This document shows, piece after piece, positions 1 to 6,701 of a stretch of 26,452 nt of DNA. Origin of the DNA: CAYQDR01 sp964416315 (GTDB lineage Bacteria > Methylomirabilota > Methylomirabilia > Rokubacteriales > DASRDR01); NCBI GenBank assembly GCA_964416315.1, contig CAYQDR010000064.1:1-26452 (forward strand). The letters are read 5' to 3'. Made by a program: the position numbers and the translations under genes. Each line of letters begins with the position of its first letter. The stretch's first letter is position 1. The notes beneath the pieces are model-generated. The model saw only the letters and a list, made by a program, of their open reading frames with translations. It did no database searches and was not told the origin of the DNA.

Positions 1-2
1 CC

Positions 3-74
3 TCACCATACCCCAGGGGGCTCATCCGCTCTCAACGCAATTTGGACAAGAGTGGGTTCCTTCGGTCCGCTCAT
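3..74 (-). CDS. possible 23-codon ORF overlapping the recF stop
   Basis: A 23-residue frame starts with ATG overlapping the recF stop (ATGA) and ends three bases from the window edge. Its codons (CTT, ATT, TTG, AGA, GGA) are AT-richer than those of neighbouring genes, so it may be a spacer rather than a gene. In many bacteria gyrB follows recF. An ATG at 8..6 on the minus strand could be the start of the next gene, but too little sequence remains to tell. Confidence 0.15.
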   Translation of the reverse strand: MSGPKEPTLVQIALRADEPPGVW

Positions 75-1174
75 GCCGCGCTCCCGACGAGCCCCGCGTC
101 CATCCCTGCCACCCCTCCGCGCCGCACCTCCCACGTCACCCCGATGCCGGTTGGTCCCGCACCGTCGGTCGCCGAGAAGACGACCTGGCCCTGGCCGGCC
201 AGCCACGTGAGGACGCGCCCACGCGCCCCGAGATCCAGCTCGGACAGGAGGTCGTCGAGCAGGAGCACCGGCGCGCTGCCGCTCTCCCGCCGAACCGGCC
301 CGGCCTCCGCGAGCCGCAGCGCCAGAGCGAGCAGCCGCTGCTCCCCGCGCGATGCGTACGTCCGGGCGTCGACCCCGTCGAGGCGGACCAGGAGGTCATC
401 GCGATGCGGCCCCACCGGCGTCGTCCCGTGGCCCAGTTCCTGCCCCCGGCCCGCGGCGAGTGCCGCGAGGAGCCGCTCACGAGTCCCCTCCGGGTCCGGC
501 CCGGGCGCGACGCCCGCCGCGTAGGCCAGCTCGAGCGTCCGGCCGTCCGGCGCCAGCGCGCCCCAGACCTCGCGCGCGTCGTTTCGCAGCGCCTCGAGCG
601 TCGCCAGGCGCCGATGGACGATCTCGCTACCGAGCGCCGCAGCCTGCTCATCCCACGGCGTGAGCAACCGCGCCGCGTCCGCACGCCCGGCGAGGCGGGT
701 CAGGAGCCGTCCCCGGTGGTGCAGCACGAGCCGATACCGCCGGCAGGTCTCGCCGTGGGCGGGGGCCAGCTTCGCCGCCACACCGTCGAGGTAGGCCCGC
801 CGCACCGACGGGAACCCGGTCAGGAGCCCGAGGTCCGCCGCGCTGAAGCTCACCGCCCGCGCCCAGCGGACGCGCGCCCCCTCCGTCGCGAGCCCGCCGT
901 CCGGCCGCGGCGAGAGCACGAGCCGCCCCTCCTGGGACTGCCCCGCGCGCTCGACCCCGGCGCTGAGCCTCGCCTCCGACGCGCCCCAGGCGACGCACTC
1001 GCGCAGGCGCGCGGTCCGGAACGAGCGACCGGTCAGGATGACGTGGAAGGCCTCGAGGAGAGACGTCTTGCCGTGGCCGTTCGCGCCGACGAGGACGTTG
1101 AGCCCGGGGTCAGGAGCGAAGCTGAGGGAGGCGTGATTTCGGAACGCCACCAGCCTCAGCCATCGCACATGCAC
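71..1174 (-). CDS. recF: DNA replication and repair protein RecF
   Basis: This is an SMC/ABC-type ATPase that works with RecO and RecR to load RecA at gapped or stalled forks. The 367-residue length is typical. An N-terminal Walker A (GANGHGKT, residues 30-37) follows the usual RecF opening in which a beta strand precedes FRNH. Near the C-terminus are a signature-like serine and a Walker B (PVLLLDDLLSELD). The GTG start at 1174 is favoured because a GAGGAGG-type ribosome site lies about 11 nt upstream, overlapping the end of dnaN. A second GTG two codons in is possible. The gap to dnaN is 18 nt, so the two are almost certainly co-transcribed in the classical dnaA-dnaN-recF order. Confidence 0.95.
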   Translation of the reverse strand: MHVRWLRLVAFRNHASLSFAPDPGLNVLVGANGHGKTSLLEAFHVILTGRSFRTARLRECVAWGASEARLSAGVERAGQSQEGRLVLSPRPDGGLATEGARVRWARAVSFSAADLGLLTGFPSVRRAYLDGVAAKLAPAHGETCRRYRLVLHHRGRLLTRLAGRADAARLLTPWDEQAAALGSEIVHRRLATLEALRNDAREVWGALAPDGRTLELAYAAGVAPGPDPEGTRERLLAALAAGRGQELGHGTTPVGPHRDDLLVRLDGVDARTYASRGEQRLLALALRLAEAGPVRRESGSAPVLLLDDLLSELDLGARGRVLTWLAGQGQVVFSATDGAGPTGIGVTWEVRRGGVAGMDAGLVGSAA

Positions 1175-1192
1175 TCGCCGACGGGCCTCCTC

Positions 1193-2284
1193 TCAAATCC
1201 GCATCGGCATTATAACACAGAGGTGTTGCTCGTCCGTGGCGCTCCTGAACACGCCCGGGCTCAGCGCGTCCTTCAGCTCGACGACGACCTGCTCGCCTTC
1301 CATGGGCCCGAGCGCCTCGAGGAGGTAGCGGGCGTTGAACCCGATCGTGAGCTCCTCCCCGGCGAAGTCGGCCGCCAGCACCTCCTCGGCCTCGCCCAGC
1401 TCCTGGCTCGACGCCGTGAGCCGGAGCGTCCCCGGCCCGAGCACGAAGCGGACGGGCCGCGTGCGATCATCGGCCACGACCGACACCCGCCGCAGCGCCG
1501 CGATGAGCGCCTCCCGCCCGGCGGTGAGCCGCCGGGGATGACCTTTCGGCAGAACCTGCTCGTAGTTCGGGAACTGCCCCTCGATGAGCTTGGACACCAG
1601 CACGAACCCCGGTGTCCGCAGGAAGAACTGGTTCTCCCGGATGGCCAGCGCCGCCCCGTCCCCCCCGCCGAGGACCCGTCCCATCTCCTGCACCGCCTTC
1701 CGGGGCACGATCCCCGCCACCTCCCCGTCCGCCTCCACCTCGACCTGCGCGAGCGCCAACCGGTGCCCGTCGGTGGCGACCAGCCGGAGCTCGCGCTTGC
1801 GAAGGACGAGGTAGAGCCCGTTCAGAAACGGCCGGCTCTCGTCCTGCGACATCGCGTAGCCGGTCCGGGCCAGCATGCCCCGGAGCCTCGCCCCATCCAC
1901 CGCGACCCAGCCCTCGGTCGCCTCCGTCTCGAGTGGCGGATACTCCTCGGCCGGCAGCCCCACCAGGCGGAACGCCGCGGTCCCGCACACGAGGTGCACC
2001 CACCCGTTCTCCTGGAGGGTCAGCGTGATGGGCTGCGCGGGAAGCTCGCGCACGAGCTCCAGGAGCTTCCGCGCCGCGAGGGTGACCCCCCCGGCCCGCA
2101 CGACGGTCGCCGGCACGGCCACGCGCGCGCCCACCTCCAGGTCGGTCGCGGCGATGCAGACCCCGCTCTGCCCGGCCTCGATCAGGACGTTCGAGAGGAT
2201 CGGTAGGGTCTGGCGGGGCTCGACGATGTTCTGGACGAGCTGGAGCGCTCGGATGAACGGCTCACGGGCGAGTTGAATCTCCAT
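1193..2284 (-). CDS. dnaN: DNA polymerase III beta subunit (sliding clamp)
   Basis: This is the ring-shaped processivity clamp, which tethers Pol III and other replication and repair proteins to DNA. The 363-residue length matches the family. The N-terminus (LPILSNVLIEA) and the C-terminus (VIMPMRI) are the conserved clamp ends, and the three-domain fold region is continuous with no frameshift. The ATG at 2284 is preceded by a clear AAGGAGG at 2298-2304. A 190-nt gap separates it from dnaA, with its own promoter candidate. It is followed at 18 nt by recF. Confidence 0.98.
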   Translation of the reverse strand: MEIQLAREPFIRALQLVQNIVEPRQTLPILSNVLIEAGQSGVCIAATDLEVGARVAVPATVVRAGGVTLAARKLLELVRELPAQPITLTLQENGWVHLVCGTAAFRLVGLPAEEYPPLETEATEGWVAVDGARLRGMLARTGYAMSQDESRPFLNGLYLVLRKRELRLVATDGHRLALAQVEVEADGEVAGIVPRKAVQEMGRVLGGGDGAALAIRENQFFLRTPGFVLVSKLIEGQFPNYEQVLPKGHPRRLTAGREALIAALRRVSVVADDRTRPVRFVLGPGTLRLTASSQELGEAEEVLAADFAGEELTIGFNARYLLEALGPMEGEQVVVELKDALSPGVFRSATDEQHLCVIMPMRI

Positions 2285-2297
2285 GGAGTGTCTTTTT

Positions 2298-2304
2298 CCT
2301 CCTT
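2298..2304 (-). promoter_or_regulatory. ribosome binding site of dnaN
   Basis: On the minus strand AAGGAGG lies 13 nt before the dnaN ATG, in an A-rich leader. It is one of the strongest Shine-Dalgarno matches in the window and fixes the dnaN start. Confidence 0.8.
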
Positions 2305-2436
2305 AGAGAAAAATCAGTCGTCGTCGTAGTAGGCGTGGTGGACAGAGGACCAAGGGGCGAGCCGCGCCACCGTGACGCGCGCTTGGGCGGCGGTCCGGGT
2401 GGGGAGGGTCCGGGGAGAGGGCGGGGGACGGCGCGG

Positions 2437-2466
2437 GGATAACACGGGACGGCGGCACGGTGTCAA
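2437..2466 (-). promoter_or_regulatory. candidate dnaN promoter
   Basis: On the minus strand a perfect -35 TTGACA (2466-2461) is followed after 18 nt by TTATCC (2442-2437), a poor -10. TTATCC also resembles the left half of a DnaA box, so DnaA could act here. The transcript would have a leader of about 150 nt before dnaN. The -35 is convincing and the -10 is not. Confidence 0.4.
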
Positions 2467-2475
2467 CGCGTGTTC

Positions 2476-3789
2476 TCACTCGAGGCGCAGGGTGTTGATG
2501 ATGTTGTCGAGCGTCCGGCGGAACTTCGGGTCCTCCTGGAGGAGCGCCTCGATCTTGTTGACGGCGTGGAGGACCGTCGTATGGTCCTTGCCGCCGAAGC
2601 CCCGACCGATCTCGGCGAACGACTCGCTCGTGAGCTGGCGCGCCAGATACATCGCCACCTGGCGGGGGAAGGCGACGGCCTTCGTCCGGGTCTTCGACCG
2701 GAGGTCCAGGGGTTTGACGCCGAAGACTTCGCCGACGCGACGCTGGATCTCGTCGAGGGTGATGAACCGCTCCTCCGAGCCCCAGATGTTCGCGAGGACC
2801 TCCTGGGCGAGGTCGAGGTTCAGTGCGCGGCCGGTGAGGTTGCAGAACGCCCGCATACGGACGAGGCACCCCTCGAGTTCCCGGATGTTCGACTTGACCT
2901 TGTTCGCGATGAAGAAGGCCACGTCGTCGGGAAGCGCGATGCGGTCCAGTTCCGCCTTCTTCTTCAGGATGGCAACGCGCGTCTCGAAGTCGGGCGGTTG
3001 GATGTCCGCGATGAGCCCCCACTCGAAGCGGGAGCGGAGGCGCTCCTCGATCTCCGGGATGTCCTTGGGCGTGCGGTCACTCGAGAGGACGATGAGGCGG
3101 TGGGACTCCTTGAGGTCGTTGAACGTGTGGAAGAATTCCTCCTGCGTGCGCTCCTTGCCGGAGAAGAACTGGATGTCGTCGAGGAGGAGGACGTCGATCG
3201 TGCGGTAGCGCTGGCGGAAGTCCTGGGTCTTGTCGTAGCGGATGGAGCCGATGAGGTCGTTGGTGAACTTCTCCGTGGAGAGGTACTCCACGCGGAGGTG
3301 CGGGTGAGCGCGGTGGACGTGCTGGCCGATGGCGTGGAGGAGGTGGGTCTTGCCGAGCCCCACGCCGCCGTAGATGAAGAGCGGGTTGTAGGCGCGCGAG
3401 AGCTGCTCCGCGACGGCGAGGCACGCGGCCTGGGCGAACTGGTTCGATGAGCCGACGACGAAGGTCTCGAAGGTGTAACGACTGTCGAGCTCGGCCAGTG
3501 GGGGCGGTGTCGTCGAGTCGGGCCGGGGTGACGCGTCCGGCCGTGCAGCGCGGTCCACGCTGACGGCCACGCGCACCCCAGGGCCGAGGCAGGCGATGGC
3601 GGCCGCCTGGAGCTCGGCCAGGTAGTGGTCGACGACGTACCCCCGGATGAACTTGTTCGGGACCCCGATCTCTAACCTGTCGTCACGATAGGCGAGAACC
3701 CGTGCCGGACGAATCCAGGTCTCGAGGACCTGGGGGGGCAGGCGCCCCTCCAGGGCCGCAACGAGGCGCTCCCACAGGCCGTCATGCAT
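2476..3789 (-). CDS. dnaA: chromosomal replication initiator DnaA
   Basis: DnaA binds 9-bp boxes at oriC and melts the origin. The 437 residues show all four domains: an N-terminal helical domain I (1-75) that begins like the family (LWERLVAALE), a short proline-rich linker (about 80-100), an AAA+ core, and a C-terminal DnaA-box-binding helix-turn-helix. The AAA+ core has Walker A GGVGLGKTH at 141-149 and Walker B VLLLDDIQF. The C-terminus carries the DnaA signature GGKDHTTVLHA. The ATG at 3789 has GGGAG 8 nt upstream. A palindromic DnaA-box pair lies 37-56 bp upstream of the start, consistent with the common autoregulation of dnaA. Confidence 0.98.
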   Translation of the reverse strand: MHDGLWERLVAALEGRLPPQVLETWIRPARVLAYRDDRLEIGVPNKFIRGYVVDHYLAELQAAAIACLGPGVRVAVSVDRAARPDASPRPDSTTPPPLAELDSRYTFETFVVGSSNQFAQAACLAVAEQLSRAYNPLFIYGGVGLGKTHLLHAIGQHVHRAHPHLRVEYLSTEKFTNDLIGSIRYDKTQDFRQRYRTIDVLLLDDIQFFSGKERTQEEFFHTFNDLKESHRLIVLSSDRTPKDIPEIEERLRSRFEWGLIADIQPPDFETRVAILKKKAELDRIALPDDVAFFIANKVKSNIRELEGCLVRMRAFCNLTGRALNLDLAQEVLANIWGSEERFITLDEIQRRVGEVFGVKPLDLRSKTRTKAVAFPRQVAMYLARQLTSESFAEIGRGFGGKDHTTVLHAVNKIEALLQEDPKFRRTLDNIINTLRLE

Positions 3790-3825
3790 AGCGCTGACTC
3801 CCGCTCCTCGGAGTTACGCACAGAC

Positions 3826-3845
3826 TTATCCACAACTGTGGATAA
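3826..3845. promoter_or_regulatory. palindromic pair of consensus DnaA boxes
   Basis: TTATCCACA at 3826-3834 and its reverse complement TGTGGATAA at 3837-3845 are separated by two bases. Together they make a 20-bp perfect-arm inverted repeat. Both match the strict DnaA consensus. The pair sits between the candidate dnaA promoter and the dnaA start, so it could serve initiation, dnaA repression, or both. Confidence 0.9.
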
Positions 3846-4016
3846 CCGGGGGTGCTCGCGAGGGGGCCCGGATCGAGGCCCCCGTGACTTGGCCGCACCA
3901 CAACAACTGCTCCCTGGCGTCCGCCGACGCGCCGGCCCGTCGGCGGGTGCGGGCGTCGGTGGAGACGATGCGATGCACTACGCGCTCGGCAAGGAAGACT
4001 CGAGCCGAGCGGCCCA

Positions 4017-4046
4017 CCTATAGCATGGTCGTTCGACACTGGGCAA
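4017..4046 (-). promoter_or_regulatory. candidate dnaA promoter
   Basis: On the minus strand TTGCCC (4046-4041), an 18-nt spacer and TATAGG (4022-4017) resemble a housekeeping promoter. The resulting dnaA leader would be over 200 nt and would contain three of the hairpins and the DnaA-box palindrome. Matches to consensus are moderate. Confidence 0.35.
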
Positions 4047-4080
4047 CCCCGAATCCGGGGCGCGAGGGGCGGCGTGCCCC

Positions 4081-4110
4081 TTGACTTGTCGGAGACGCGA
4101 CCGGTAGGAT
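4081..4110 (+). promoter_or_regulatory. promoter of the rpmH-rnpA-yidD-yidC operon
   Basis: TTGACT (4081-4086), an 18-nt spacer and TAGGAT (4105-4110) form a good housekeeping-sigma promoter 36 nt before the rpmH start. It diverges from the candidate dnaA promoter about 35 bp away. Confidence 0.65.
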
Positions 4111-4146
4111 CGTTAGGCTTTGCGCATTCCCGCCTAGGAGGCTCTC

Positions 4147-4281
4147 GTGAAGCGCACGTTTCAGCCGAATCAGCGCCGTCGGAAGAAGACCCACGGCTTC
4201 CGCAAGCGGATGACGACGAAGGGGGGCCGCGAGGTCCTGAAGCGCCGGCGCGCCAAGGGGCGCCACCGGCTCACGGTGTAG
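4147..4281 (+). CDS. rpmH: 50S ribosomal protein L34
   Basis: L34 is a small, very basic protein of the large ribosomal subunit. The 44-residue translation begins MKRTFQPNQRRRKKTHGFRK and ends RLTV, the normal L34 pattern and length. The start is GTG at 4147, with AGGAGG (4136-4141) five bases upstream. It is the first gene rightward from the origin region, followed after 8 nt by rnpA, the near-universal bacterial pairing. Confidence 0.98.
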   Translation: MKRTFQPNQRRRKKTHGFRKRMTTKGGREVLKRRRAKGRHRLTV

Positions 4282-4289
4282 GGCGGCCG

Positions 4290-4655
4290 GTGAGCACGGC
4301 TGAGCGCGCGACGCTCCCGCGCGCGGAGCGGCTCCGCGGCGCGGGCGAGCTGCGGCGGTTGTTCCAGCGCGGGGCCCGCCTCGAGCGCGCGAGCTTCGTC
4401 CTGGTCTGGCTGCCGGCGCCCGGGCGGCGCGCGGCGGCGTTTGCCGCGAGCCGCGGGCTCGGCGGCAGCGTGCCCCGGAACCGCGCGCGCCGCCGGCTGC
4501 GCGAGGCCTACCGCCGCCAGAAGCACCTGCTCCCGCCGGGCGGGATCCGCGTGTGCTTCGTCGCGCGCCGGCGGGCCATCGAGGCGCCGTTCGCCGCGTT
4601 GAGCGCGGAAGTGGGTGAGGCCCTGCGCGCCGCGGGGCGGCGACTCCGGGCGTGA
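4290..4655 (+). CDS. rnpA: ribonuclease P protein component
   Basis: RnpA binds the catalytic RNase P RNA and helps mature the 5' ends of tRNAs. The 121-residue protein has the conserved basic RNR motif (PRNRARRRLREAYR) at about residues 60-74 and the usual RL.....F..LFQRG start region. GTG at 4290 is chosen because it gives the family-standard N-terminus shortly after the rpmH stop. The same frame is also open upstream through all of rpmH to a GTG at 4074 (see findings). The stop overlaps the yidD start (GTGA). Confidence 0.93.
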   Translation: MSTAERATLPRAERLRGAGELRRLFQRGARLERASFVLVWLPAPGRRAAAFAASRGLGGSVPRNRARRRLREAYRRQKHLLPPGGIRVCFVARRRAIEAPFAALSAEVGEALRAAGRRLRA

Positions 4656-4882
4656 ACCCGCACACGGCGGCGGCGGCCCGCGTGGTGCTCGCGGGACTCG
4701 CGACGTACCGGCGCTGGGTGTCCCCGCTGCTGCCCCCGGCGTGCCGGTACTGGCCCTCCTGCTCGGAGTACGCGCGGGTCGCGATCGCGCGGCACGGGCT
4801 CCTGCGCGGCGGGGTGGCCGCGGTGGGGCGCCTGCTCCGCTGCCAGCCCCTGAGTCCCGGCGGGATCGACCTCCCACGCTGA
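4652..4882 (+). CDS. yidD: membrane protein insertion efficiency factor YidD
   Basis: YidD is a small peripheral inner-membrane protein that assists YidC-dependent insertion. The 76-residue product shows the family core: an amphipathic N-terminus, then YRRWVSPLLPPACRYWPSCSEYA with its conserved cysteines, and a second cysteine region (LLRCQPLSPGGID). The GTG start overlaps the rnpA stop, which suggests translational coupling, and yidC follows after 20 nt. Confidence 0.95.
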   Translation: MNPHTAAAARVVLAGLATYRRWVSPLLPPACRYWPSCSEYARVAIARHGLLRGGVAAVGRLLRCQPLSPGGIDLPR

Positions 4883-4902
4883 GCGGCGCGGCAGCCGGCT
4901 GA

Positions 4903-6645
4903 ATGGAACGACGGGCCCTCCTCGCGATCGTCCTGTCCGTGGCGGTGCTGCTGATCTGGCAGGCGCTGTTCCCGCCGCCGGCGCCCCCCCCGAGCGCGCC
5001 GGAGCCCGCGGCCCCCACTGCGCCGCCGGCGGCGTCGCCCGGGGCCCCCCGGCCCCCGGAGGGGCTCGGCGCGGTGCCGCGCCCGGCGGCGGCACCCGCC
5101 GGACCCGGGCCGGTCGCGCAGGTGACCACGCCGCTCTTCGAGGCGGCGTTCGGTGCGGACGGGGCGGTGACGAGGTGGGTGCTCCGCTACCGCGGCAGCA
5201 AGACCCTCGTCCTCGGCGCCCCGATCGGGCCGCTGGCGGTCGGGCTGTTGCGGCCGGGCCAGCCGCCAACCTTGATGTCCTTCGCGCCGCGCGCCGGGCG
5301 GCTCGAGCTCTCGGCGGATCGTCCCGAGGGGACTCTGGCCTTCGGGGCGGTGGGCCCCGACGGGCTGCGGGTCGAGAAGACGCTCGGCTTCCGCGCGGAC
5401 TCCTACCGCGTCGAGATCCAGATCCGCGCGGAGGGCCGCCAGGCGGGACCGCCGGGGACGCTGGCCCTGTACTGGACGACGCCGGTCACGCTCCCCGGCG
5501 ACAAGCCTGACGCGCCCTGGGTGACGGTGGGCGAGGCCCCGGCGGGCCGGCACCTGCTCGGCCGCATTCTGCTCGCCCAGGACGGCGCGCTCAGGGTGTT
5601 CGAGGCGCCGCCCCCCGCCATCCAGGACGCGAAGGACGCCCCGGGCGGGCGGGAGCTCAAGGATCCTCAGCTCCTCCCGGTCGCGGTGGCGACGCCACGC
5701 CGGGGCTGGGTGGCGCTGGAGAGCGACTACTTCATCGCGGCGCTCTTCGCGGGCGAGGACACGCGCCTCCTCCACGGCCGGGAGCGCGATCTCGCGGAGG
5801 TGGGGCTCGTCTTTCCCGAGGTGCGGGTCGAGTCGGGGCGGTCCTGGGAGGCGCGCGCCGTCCTGTACGTGGGGCCCAAGGAGTGGCATCGCCTCGTGGC
5901 GCTCGGGGTCGGGCTCGAGCAGGCGCAGGCGCGGAACTACGGGGACTTCCTCTGGCTCCCCTGGCTGCCGATGTGGCTCTTCTGCGTGCCGCTGCTCTGG
6001 CTCATGAACTTCTTCGGGACCCACATCCCGGGCCAGAACTACGGGGTCGCCATCATCCTCCTCACCGTGCTCGTGAAGATCGTCTTCTACCCGCTCACCC
6101 AGAAGAGCATGACCTCGATGAAGCGGATGCAGGCGCTCCAGCCCCAGGTCAACGCCCTGCGCGCGAAGCACAAGGCGGACCCGCAGCGGTTCCAGCGGGA
6201 GCAGATGGAGCTCTTCCGCAAGCACAAGGTCAACCCGATGGGCGGGTGCCTCCCGATGGTCGTGCAGGTCCCGATCTTCTACGCGCTCTACCTCACGCTG
6301 CAGTACTCGGTCGAGCTGCAGGGCGCGCCTTTCCTGCTGTGGATCACGGACCTGTCGAAGAAGGACCCCTACTACGTCCTCCCGATCCTCATGGGCGTCT
6401 CGATGCTCGTCCAGCAGATGATGACCCCGACCGTCGGGGACCCGCGCCAGGCCCGCGTCATGCTGATCATGCCGGTCATCTTCACGGTCATGTTCCTCGA
6501 GTTCCCGACGGGGCTCGTCCTCTACTGGCTCGTGAACAACGTGCTCTCCATCGGGCAGCAGTACCTGATCGACCGCGCCGCCCGCCGGGCGAAGCCGCTC
6601 GCCCTCGCCGAGGCAAAGGGGGGCAAGGAGACCCGGAAGGCCTGA
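4903..6645 (+). CDS. yidC: membrane protein insertase YidC (Oxa1 family)
   Basis: YidC inserts and folds inner-membrane proteins, alone or with SecYEG. The 580 residues show a first transmembrane helix (about 6-22), a long proline/alanine-rich linker, a large periplasmic beta domain (about 70-335), then the conserved five-helix insertase core (about 350-550) and a basic tail. This is the Gram-negative architecture and supports a diderm host. In the hydrophilic groove the position of the key arginine of E. coli YidC appears to be lysine (K392 in VLVKIVFYPLT), a change I believe is common outside Gammaproteobacteria. ATG 4903 gives a standard N-terminus. Confidence 0.97.
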   Translation: MERRALLAIVLSVAVLLIWQALFPPPAPPPSAPEPAAPTAPPAASPGAPRPPEGLGAVPRPAAAPAGPGPVAQVTTPLFEAAFGADGAVTRWVLRYRGSKTLVLGAPIGPLAVGLLRPGQPPTLMSFAPRAGRLELSADRPEGTLAFGAVGPDGLRVEKTLGFRADSYRVEIQIRAEGRQAGPPGTLALYWTTPVTLPGDKPDAPWVTVGEAPAGRHLLGRILLAQDGALRVFEAPPPAIQDAKDAPGGRELKDPQLLPVAVATPRRGWVALESDYFIAALFAGEDTRLLHGRERDLAEVGLVFPEVRVESGRSWEARAVLYVGPKEWHRLVALGVGLEQAQARNYGDFLWLPWLPMWLFCVPLLWLMNFFGTHIPGQNYGVAIILLTVLVKIVFYPLTQKSMTSMKRMQALQPQVNALRAKHKADPQRFQREQMELFRKHKVNPMGGCLPMVVQVPIFYALYLTLQYSVELQGAPFLLWITDLSKKDPYYVLPILMGVSMLVQQMMTPTVGDPRQARVMLIMPVIFTVMFLEFPTGLVLYWLVNNVLSIGQQYLIDRAARRAKPLALAEAKGGKETRKA

Positions 6646-6687
6646 CACGACCAGCCCCCAGAAGACGCCGAAAGCATAGTGGTTTCA

Positions 6688-6693
6688 TATAGT
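6688..6693 (+). promoter_or_regulatory. -10 element of rsmG, possible leaderless start
   Basis: TATAGT lies 8 nt before the rsmG ATG in a short AT-rich island after yidC. No Shine-Dalgarno sequence is visible and no good -35 lies 17 nt upstream. A transcript initiating here would start at or next to the ATG. Confidence 0.45.
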
Positions 6694-6701
6694 TACGAGA
6701 C

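Larger units (their letters stand above)
3790..4146. other. oriC: putative replication origin region (oriC), dnaA-rpmH gap
   Basis: This 357-bp gap lies at the point where gene direction switches, with dnaA-dnaN-recF leaving on minus and rpmH onward on plus. It has a perfect inverted pair of consensus DnaA boxes (3826-3845), a weaker box-like TTACGCACA (3814-3822), four GC-rich hairpins (3862-3883, 3921-3946, 3983-4011, 4047-4060) and divergent promoter candidates. A parS site lies about 3.3 kb away. No long AT-rich unwinding element is visible, so the true initiation site may be elsewhere nearby, for example in the dnaA-dnaN gap. No protein gene is supported in this stretch. Confidence 0.6.

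Noticed and set aside
404..2206. 600-codon plus-strand frame opposite recF and dnaN
   Set aside because: Antisense shadow; the minus strand encodes unmistakable RecF and DnaN.
4018..6648. 876-codon open frame on the minus strand opposite rnpA-yidD-yidC
   Set aside because: It is antisense shadow of clear genes in very GC-rich DNA; its translation is low-complexity and matches no family I know.
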